Part shown: positions 57,586 through 64,000 of the stretch, in pieces | Position numbering within the stretch: position 1 is the stretch's first letter | Layout of the letters: each line of letters opens with the position of its first letter | DNA from: Steinernema hermaphroditum | Taxonomy: Eukaryota; Nematoda; Chromadorea; Rhabditida; Steinernematidae | Direction: 5' to 3' | Assembly (NCBI GenBank): GCA_030435675.1 | Contig: CM059624.1 | Span: 15,958,769 to 16,022,768, forward strand | DNA: 64,000 nucleotides | Notes under the pieces: model-generated | Database searches by the model: none | The model's input: only the letters and a program-made list of their open reading frames with translations | What the model was told of the DNA's origin: nothing | Program-made: the position numbers and the translations under genes

Positions 57586-58132
57586 AAAAATAAGGACCGG
57601 CGGCATAACTTACAACAGCACTTAGCATTTCCATCAACAACTACGATATATAACAAAATTACAAAATCCATCTTCGACCTCTATCTTCAATTTCTGCGAA
57701 TTCGATCTGTAACCGTGTACTATAAAAATCCAATAAACCCAAAAAAATTTCTTTCTCTTTCCAAAAAGTTTTATTTTTATATTCATTTTTTTTTTCTCCA
57801 CGTACATCGTGTCGCAAAATCTCCTCAAATAACAAAATTCCATGAAAAATTCGATCTCTATACTATATAATCTATATGTACTACAAAAACTAAAACTATA
57901 TGTACCGTGTACTATAAAAACCATCCTCCCTTTTGCAACATTCGTCCGTAATTTTTTTTTTGGAAAATCTTTTTTTTTTTCGTGCTATCCAAAAATTTTT
58001 TTTTGTGCTATCCAAAAAATTGATAACTTATAATGGTTCAACGACAACTTTACACAACTTCCAACATAACTCTCTATCAATTTGTGCACAAACAAAAAAT
58101 CCATGATCTGCGATAGTTTGGACGTGTATGTC
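57586..58132. other. AT-rich non-coding region
   Basis: Contains repeated short phrases (TGTACCGTGTACTATAAAAA / CCGTGTACTATAAAAATCC) and poly-A/T runs. There is no coding signal. The base composition differs clearly from the rest of the window. Confidence 0.5.
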
Positions 58133-58187
58133 ACCTTTGTGGAGCATATGGGGGCCGCGAAGCGGCCCCCATATGCTCCACAAAGGT
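58133..58187. repeat. Perfect palindrome, 26-bp arms, 3-nt loop
   Basis: Left arm 58133-58158 and right arm 58162-58187 are exact reverse complements (ACCTTTGTGGAGCATATGGG... / ...CCCATATGCTCCACAAAGGT) around GAA. It lies 75 bp beyond the stop codon of the minus-strand small gene. It could be a transcription terminator, a replication or transposition hairpin, or a cleavage site. Confidence 0.95.
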
Positions 58188-58261
58188 CCCTATTCCACCT
58201 ACCATTCCTATCAGTGAAAAATTCATAGGGGGATGTTGTTATGAATTAACGATTTACCAAA

Positions 58262-58538
58262 TTAATAGTAAAGTTGCAACGAAATAATAAATATTATAAA
58301 ACAAATCCCTCCTATCACGATGGGCAAGCGAATTGCGCACCAAGGCCCCCACGGTTCTGGCGGTGGATAACGTTTCTCTGGGAGTCTGCACTTCCAGTAG
58401 AAGTACTCATCAGGAGGAGGCACAGGGCCATCGTATGGAGTACCGTCTTAAAGGCCATTAATGAATCATCAGTAATTTGTGATTAATAACACTTAGCTCC
58501 ACTATGACGTTATCCATGTCGGCATAGATGTCTTCCAT
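58262..58538 (-). CDS. Small C-terminally anchored membrane protein (2 exons)
   Basis: Exon 1 (58493-58538) starts MEDIYADMDNVIVEL. A 46-nt intron follows, with a donor GTGTTATT and an acceptor TTTAAG. Exon 2 (58262-58446) continues NGTPYDGPVPPPDEYFYWKC through KRYPPPEPWGPWC to a membrane segment LPIVIGGICFIIFIIS and LQLYY, TAA. About 76 residues: an acidic head, a Pro/aromatic middle and a C-terminal transmembrane anchor. The frame is also open upstream of the ATG (SPREYEEWRRMED), so the start could be further 5'. No family is recognised. It is divergent from the gene at 58625. Confidence 0.5.
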
Positions 58539-58624
58539 GCGCCTCCATTCCTCATATTCACGAGGTGAGTGGCTATTTATGGGGTTCGGCCACGTGAACG
58601 TATTTTATAATTAAGACGGACATC

Positions 58625-59056
58625 ATGAACACCCGATTTCAAGAGCGTCAAGATCAGCTAGCCCCTATTATAAAAGAGGAACGGTTCGAATTGATGGCTA
58701 TGAACCAATGCAAGATTGACTATCGGCAACGGTTTCCCGACGAGGACGCGAACGAGCCGCCACCACCTGAACGTGTCTGCATTCTCAAGCTTATGGTGGT
58801 GAAGCCGCGCCCTGAAGATATTTTTGTTGAACACAAATACGTGTATCAAGTGCGCTGGCTACGTCGGCACCGACCGCTAACCTGTAAAACGCAGGAAGAG
58901 TGGGAAAAGCTGAACGCCCACTTTGAAGAAAGAAATGATTTTGAGCGAAGAACTGATCTTCGATTAAGAAGCTGGGGGAAAGAACCAAAATATAATATAG
59001 AAGAAATGGAAAAATATGGTATTCGATGTAAATGTCATGATTTGCCATATTACTAA
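58625..59056 (+). CDS. Unrecognised 143-residue charged protein
   Basis: A single open frame from ATG (MNTRFQERQDQLAPIIKEER) to TAA. It contains PPPPERVCILKLMVVKPRPE, VYQVRWLRRHRPL and an acidic/basic C-terminal half ending CKCHDLPYY. No signal peptide or membrane segment. Its head-to-head arrangement with the small membrane-protein gene, 86 bp between starts, suggests a shared promoter. Codon use looks coding, but there is no known domain. It may be cargo of the putative element at the right end. Confidence 0.55.
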   Translation: MNTRFQERQDQLAPIIKEERFELMAMNQCKIDYRQRFPDEDANEPPPPERVCILKLMVVKPRPEDIFVEHKYVYQVRWLRRHRPLTCKTQEEWEKLNAHFEERNDFERRTDLRLRSWGKEPKYNIEEMEKYGIRCKCHDLPYY

Positions 59057-59359
59057 TAAATCGTTATAAAAATTACAATTTGACCACAAAAGAGCGGGAA
59101 CAGCGAATGTTGCATGGGATCGGCGTAAAAGGAAATCAAAGTGAATGACCAAAAAAAAAAACTGTTTTCGGAGCGAACGATAAATGGCGACGGCGGCAAA
59201 AGACAATTCGAAAAAGTGCACGAATTGAGGGTTGAGGGCCGAGGAAGCACTTTGTATAGTCGCGCGATCTGTTATTGTCGACGCTATTCTGGCGGCACTT
59301 GCCGAAGGACGACGCGCAAAAGAGCAGGTGCAGTGCAAAATGGTCGAGCGAAGACTCCA

Positions 59360-59392
59360 GACGATCGCGCCATAACATATGGCGCGATCGTC
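59360..59392. repeat. Perfect palindrome, 14-bp arms, 5-nt loop
   Basis: GACGATCGCGCCAT at 59360-59373 and its exact complement ATGGCGCGATCGTC at 59379-59392 enclose AACAT. It lies about 300 bp beyond the stop of the 143-residue gene. Confidence 0.9.
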
Positions 59393-60010
59393 CCTTTATC
59401 GGCTTTAGTCTAGCGGCGCCATCTTTTCGCCTACATCGCGATTTCGTTTCTCTCTGCCTCCACAACGCTTTAAGATTTCAGATACGTTATCGTTATCAAC
59501 AGAACAGAACGCAACCTGCGAAATCCGTAGCTCTTCCATCTACATAAATCGATGTTGACGTCAACGGTTGGTTCGTTATGCTTATTTTGCAGCTCTACTC
59601 TTTATTATGAGTTAGGCTTTTTATGTTTTTTTTTTTTGATGATTTTTTACCGCGTTTTTAATGCATATTTCTTATTTTTTTACTAATGTCATTATTAGCT
59701 TATATAGTATTCGATTACTATTTTTTTAGAGAATTTAATGAGGCATGTCATAATAATTGAGGTAACATAATTAAAAAAAGCGGACGATATACAGTAACGA
59801 TATACAATCACATCTTAATAATCGGTCAGTTTCCTTTTATTATGTTCCTTTCAAATTAATTTTTCCCCACCTACTTTTTTCGCCTATTTATATTTTTAAT
59901 ATCAGTCTGTCCCATTGCTAAATTTTATATTGTGAATATCATTCTGTCCGATTGCTAGATTTTAATGTCGAAATAAGTTAATCACACGTAGTTTTTTTCG
60001 TCTAGAGATA

Positions 60011-60048
60011 TAGAATAGAATAGAATAGAATAGAATAGAATAGATATT
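60011..60048. repeat. TAGAA microsatellite
   Basis: About seven consecutive TAGAA units. Confidence 0.9.
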
Positions 60049-60212
60049 AGTTTAGAAAATGCTTTTTTTTCGTTTTATAATCCTTCGTGTGTTCGTGTCG
60101 GGCAATATTGTCGCAATGTAAAATTGTATCGCTCACCTGAGCGCATGAATGCCTCCTTTGGCAATTGGTTGTATATCATATATATATATGTCATTGACCA
60201 TATACGATATAC

Positions 60213-60641
60213 ATGACTTATAGACACATCGTTACACACGACAAGATGGAGTGGTTGGATGAAAATTATGAGCGGGACCTCTTCGACGCCCCGCAAGAAG
60301 TGGGAAAGGAGCTCTTCACGAGCAACTACAAAGAAGACAACTGGCTGGATACCAGTTTTGTCAACACATCAACATGGTCATCGGTGAACTTCTCACTAGA
60401 TTCATCGATGGTGACAGTGGCCGACGACCACTCGACGCATGCCGCCCCCGCAGTCGCCGTTCATGAGCCGCTTGCACAGGCCCACTACAGCGGCATGTCA
60501 ATACGAGAGACGGTGAATCCGTCGTCAAGAGCCGCCCTCCAGCACAAGTCTCGCAAGGCGCGAACTGCGCAGCCGCAACGAGCCGGACCGGAACCGGTGG
60601 TCGTCGTCAATGAAATCGTCGGCGACGGCCCAGCCCATTGA
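60213..60641 (+). CDS. 142-residue ORF in frame with the downstream Ulp1 gene
   Basis: Starts ATG at 60213 (a second in-frame ATG reads MEWLDENYERDLFDAP) and stops at a single TGA (60639-60641). The next ATG at 60657 is in the same frame, only five codons later. The sequence is acidic then Ser/Ala/Pro-rich (AALQHKSRKARTAQPQ); no domain is recognised. It could be the N terminus of the Ulp1 protein if a short intron removes the TGA, if the TGA is read through, or if the gene is damaged. A separate upstream protein is equally possible. Confidence 0.5.
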   Translation: MTYRHIVTHDKMEWLDENYERDLFDAPQEVGKELFTSNYKEDNWLDTSFVNTSTWSSVNFSLDSSMVTVADDHSTHAAPAVAVHEPLAQAHYSGMSIRETVNPSSRAALQHKSRKARTAQPQRAGPEPVVVVNEIVGDGPAH

Positions 60642-60656
60642 GAGAAGCACCTAAAG

Positions 60657-63600
60657 ATGATGGCAGAACACCGTCATCATGTCAAGCACGTTGCTGATTC
60701 GGTGCTCGAAAGCTTCGTAATGGGCGTTGTGGGCAGCAGCGTCGGAACCCGAAGAGTCCGCCAAAAGTCCGTCGGAGTTCGCCGAAAAGGACCGTACAGA
60801 AGTCCCGAAGAACAGGCGGACTTCGATTTGGAAAGAATATTGCACGAAGACCTGGACTTCGTGCAGCCAGAGCAGCGCAAAAAGATTGAAACAATCTCGG
60901 ATTGCGCAAAGCGAGAGGCGCTTCTGGAAGCGTTCGATCGCCACATCGCCATGAACCGCGCTCGCCCGATATTGGCACGGGTCAAAGACATCGCCGACGA
61001 CGTCGTCCAGAATGTCTGGGAGCAACAAGGTCTCCACATGGGTGCCACAGTGTCCGACGACCTGTGGCAACGCATCTGCGTTGAGCACCCGGAGGTGCCA
61101 CCCAGCTACAGAGGAGAACTGGCGCGCGCCATCAACCACCGAATGGCGTGCATGCGGACCATGAAGAAGGCGGACATGACGCGATATGTGAAAAGCGTCG
61201 AGAAGGGTTACAAGTCGGCCCTGAAGAAGCGGGGAATTCCTCGCATGTTTGTAAGCGACACAGCCAACAGAACATCTAATGACAACCTTTTTTTTTATAG
61301 CGATTCTTGGTAAAATGCCCCCAGCACGAGGAGGCACTTGGGCGCGTCCGCAGCATGTTCTACGGAACAAGCACTGCTGATCAGGAGGCGCGACGTCTTG
61401 CCAGTCAGAAGATGGAGAAGGACCTTGCAAAGAGGCGAGGCGAAATAATGCATGAAGAGGTACATTGTCACAAAACAGTTGGAACTTCATGAATTGTTAT
61501 AGCAAAAAGCCTTAATGCAAGAGTTCGTGGCGGAAGCCAAACTCGCCGAGATGAACACTGGCCTCATCCCGGTTCCACTTCGACAGGGCAACGAAAAAGA
61601 CGTCGAAAAAGTAGCAAGACTCGGAGAGCTGAAGACGCAGCTAGAACTGGCTGCCAATCCAGAGCTGCAGAAAGTGAAGGGCATGGCGATGATCGCCCGC
61701 CTCAAGAAGGCACTCCACATTTCCGGTGGAGGCCGAAAGCGGAAACAAAGCGTCAAGGCGACGGAAAAGGATGCGCGTCAAGCGCCAGATGCGTCGACAT
61801 CAGAAGTGGGACGTGCTAACATCGAGAGCACGTCCAATGTGGAGGCGGAGCACCTCGAGATATGCCCACTGCAGCATTTGGGCAACCTAAGCAATGCTGC
61901 TGGCTTCGATGGAAGAGATCTCATTTCGATGGGACCAAAGAAGTGGCTATCTGGAGGTCCGATTGGACGCATCCTGTGCGATGAGGTAATAAATTGTTGT
62001 TAGACGACAAAAATCATTAAAAATGATTTAGATCAATGCACTCAATCGCACACTCCCTCCACACGAACGAACGGCTGTAGCCGACAGTATGTTCTGGGGC
62101 TACAATTATAACCGATACCTTGGAACCCGCCGCGAGTACGACGACATGCTGAGAGGCGTCGTACGTGAATCGATGAGCTTGGTCCAGCACGACGGTGTTA
62201 TGACCTTTGCTCGCGTCATCATGCCTGTACACATTAATGAGAGCCACTGGGCCGTTGGTATTCTCAATGTGCAGCGCAAAGAAATAATAGTGTACGATTC
62301 ACTACAGGTACATTCGAGTTACTAATGATGTTTGTCTAAATTCATGTATTGTAGAGCGGCGGCGAGGCGGAAATCAAAAAAGGATTGCAAGAGTTTGCTG
62401 CGCATATTCTCAATGAGACGCTGAATGCGAACGTGCGGCCGTCTGCATTTGCAGTACAGTTCGCAGCGCCCAATATGCGAATGCAGCAAAGGGACTGCTA
62501 CAACTGCGGCGTACACTCCATCGACAATGCTCTGCGCTACCTGAAAGCTGTGCCGCAACCAGAGCGAGAGCATGTTCGGGTCGTAGACGTACGAGATCCC
62601 GATGTGGTCGATGTACGCTCCTACGCGAACAACCTCAGAGAAGTGTACCGCACGCAGTTGATGCGCAAGTACCCCACAACCATCACTCAGGTAAGCATTA
62701 CTGTGTGTGCTTGGCATTTGTTATCGTTATTGGTTGCAGGCAATCCAAAACTTCGAACAGGACATAATTGAAGCACGGCGCATCCAGCTTCTGAGAAGCG
62801 GAGAACAGCAACCGGATTCGTCATCGCGATCCATCGTTGATGTGGATTCGCAAAATCAAGAGATCAGTCGACCGGAAGTGCCTATGATGACGTATAGTCA
62901 GGCCGTCGACAAGGAAAAGATGACGATCGCAGATCGACGCGAATTTCTTCAATTCCAACAGCGACTAAACGCTCAGGAAGTTGTTTCCGATGAACCTGCT
63001 GCTACCATCGTCCGGCAACGAGTAGAGCAGCAGAAAGAGGAAACACGAAGTCGCGTCGCTAACGATTCGAACGTTAGCAAGATTGCTGCTGGACAGGAAC
63101 CACGCTCTGCGAATCCAACGGTTGCCGATTTGTTAAGTCAAATGCGCCGATGCGAAGAAGCCGATTCCACGCAGCAAAAAGAAGACTCCCAGGAGTGTAC
63201 AGCCGTCAGTGAAGGCATGGACTTCCTTCGCTCCCAAATGAAGGGTTATGAGGTGTTTGGTACCTCAGAACACGGTTTGGGCAGCGGCGACGATGGTGCT
63301 ACAACCAGTCAACAAGAAGCACATCGCGCCAAACAACAGAGGTATTGGTCGAAAAACAAGCAGACCATACACTCAAAGCAGAAGGAGCACATAGCCGTAA
63401 AACGGCTGTCACAGACGGCAGAAGAAAAAGCGGCTGCTGATGAACAGCGAAGAGCAACAAGGAAGCCGCTCACTGGAGATCAAAAAGGAAAAAAGGTGGA
63501 ATACGAAAAGCGTCGTGTAAAGAAGATCAAGAAGGAGGAAGAGGAAGACGCGAAAAGGAAAGAGAAGATGATCGCCTTGAATCCTTTGAGTCCAGTGTTG

Positions 63601-64000
63601 AAGGGAGTCAAAGCCGTGGGAAAGAAACTCGGCCTTAAAATGGACGCTGCCAGCATCAAGCGAAGAGAAAAGTACGCTAACGTCAGTCCGCGCAAGCGGC
63701 AACTGATGAACAACATGCGTACGGAGCGACGATTGGCAACAAAACGGAAATTGGAGGTTGAAGCTCGAGACGATGTCGCTGACCAACCGGCTACAAACGT
63801 CTTCGATCAAGTAACCTGTCCTCAAGACTTGATGGCACTCGCAGCGGCAGCCACACAAGACCCCGCTAATTTTGTGGCAACGCTCGAAATGCTGAAGACA
63901 GGAGAAGATCTGAAAGGCCGAGCCTCAACCGGACGACGCTCAATAGATGGTCCGCCTGCACGAAAACGACGAAGAAAGGAAGGTCTTAGCAACATCCACT
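60657..64000 (+). CDS. Ulp1/C48-type cysteine protease, large, runs off the window
   Basis: Six exons with clean junctions: 60657-61250, 61301-61459, 61503-61985, 62032-62307, 62355-62690 and 62740 onward, open to the end of the window. The first 400 residues or so are helical and charged, with no known domain. The protease covers about residues 413-600: His 484 in NESHWAVGIL (62245-62247), Asp 501 in YDSLQ (62296-62298), and QQRDCYNCG with the nucleophile Cys 555 (62505-62507), the Ulp1-fold His-Asp-Gln-Cys set. The tail is very Lys/Arg-rich (KRRVKKIKKEEEE, PARKRRRKEG) and probably nuclear. Ulp1 proteases cleave SUMO/ubiquitin-like tags or polyproteins. Such domains are common in transposon-encoded proteins, which the surroundings favour over a cellular SENP; that is inference. 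Confidence 0.78.

Larger units (their letters stand above)
59057..60212. other. Non-coding region with a palindrome and a microsatellite
   Basis: Contains the perfect palindrome at 59360-59392 and a TAGAA repeat at 60011-60048. Open frames around 59141-59547 lack splice logic and a clear protein signature. Much of 59600-60060 is very AT-rich. Confidence 0.5.

Noticed and set aside
58133..58187. Helitron 3' end hairpin
   Set aside because: The hairpin is far longer than usual for Helitrons and no CTRR end follows at the expected short distance; no Rep/helicase gene is present.
60651..61490. 279-codon minus-strand ORF opposite the Ulp1 gene
   Set aside because: The plus-strand frame has matching splice sites and a protease domain; the minus frame has no recognisable domain and ignores the introns.
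57500..64000. Maverick/Polinton element
   Set aside because: No polymerase B, retroviral-like integrase, packaging ATPase or capsid gene is visible, and the protease looks like Ulp1/C48. It cannot be excluded because the element may continue beyond the window.
1..64000. CRISPR arrays, bacterial operons, riboswitches or rho-independent terminators
   Set aside because: The sequence is nuclear nematode DNA with spliceosomal introns; no spaced direct-repeat array or bacterial gene layout is present.

Overview
The window is nuclear DNA from a nematode, most likely a rhabditid or diplogastrid relative of Caenorhabditis but not identifiable to species. The signs are short introns (about 40-55 nt, GT(A/G)AG...TTTCAG), a cluster of srx chemoreceptors (a nematode-only family), a lov-1/polycystin gene with a mucin-like N terminus, and a tract of the nematode telomere repeat GCCTAA/TTAGGC. 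Most genes are split into many small exons, so the models below were assembled by joining splice sites by eye. Exon ends at weak splice sites are approximate.

Layout. 0.6-16.06 kb (+): one long gene, a LOV-1/PKD1-type polycystin (Thr/Ser mucin tracts, REJ-like region, GPS, PLAT, multi-pass channel). Its introns hold a retroposed SINE-like copy, a palindromic MITE and a tRNA-Leu gene. 16.8-33.3 kb: four srx chemoreceptor genes, one srx pseudogene fragment, tRNA-Met, tRNA-Asn, tRNA-like pseudogenes, a mariner relic and a previously hidden small six-cysteine secreted peptide gene. 33.4-38.7 kb: cytochrome c (-) and Ku80 (+), separated by an apparently identical tandem duplication of 969 bp. 38.9-46.5 kb: a secreted DUF4773-type gene, a secreted Cys/Thr-rich gene with a truncated paralogue and a fragment, and an intronless 7TM receptor.

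46.77-55.58 kb holds a complete, very young BEL/Pao LTR retrotransposon on the minus strand: 675-bp LTRs with one visible difference, a 5-bp target duplication, a 1903-codon gag-pol, and a downstream ORF with a hydrophobic N terminus and three zinc knuckles preceded by a strong 3' splice site. 56.4-56.8 kb holds another copy of the SINE-like retroposon.

57.5-64 kb is different in character. It starts with an interstitial telomere tract in chromosome-left-end orientation, joined to a C/G homopolymer hairpin. AT-rich DNA follows, then a perfect 26-bp-arm palindrome, two small divergent unrecognised genes (one encoding a C-terminal membrane anchor), a second perfect palindrome, and a short ORF in frame with a large gene encoding a Ulp1/C48-type cysteine protease with a basic tail running off the window. 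This block is the best candidate for an undescribed mobile or subtelomeric element. Its far boundary is outside the window, so that remains an inference.
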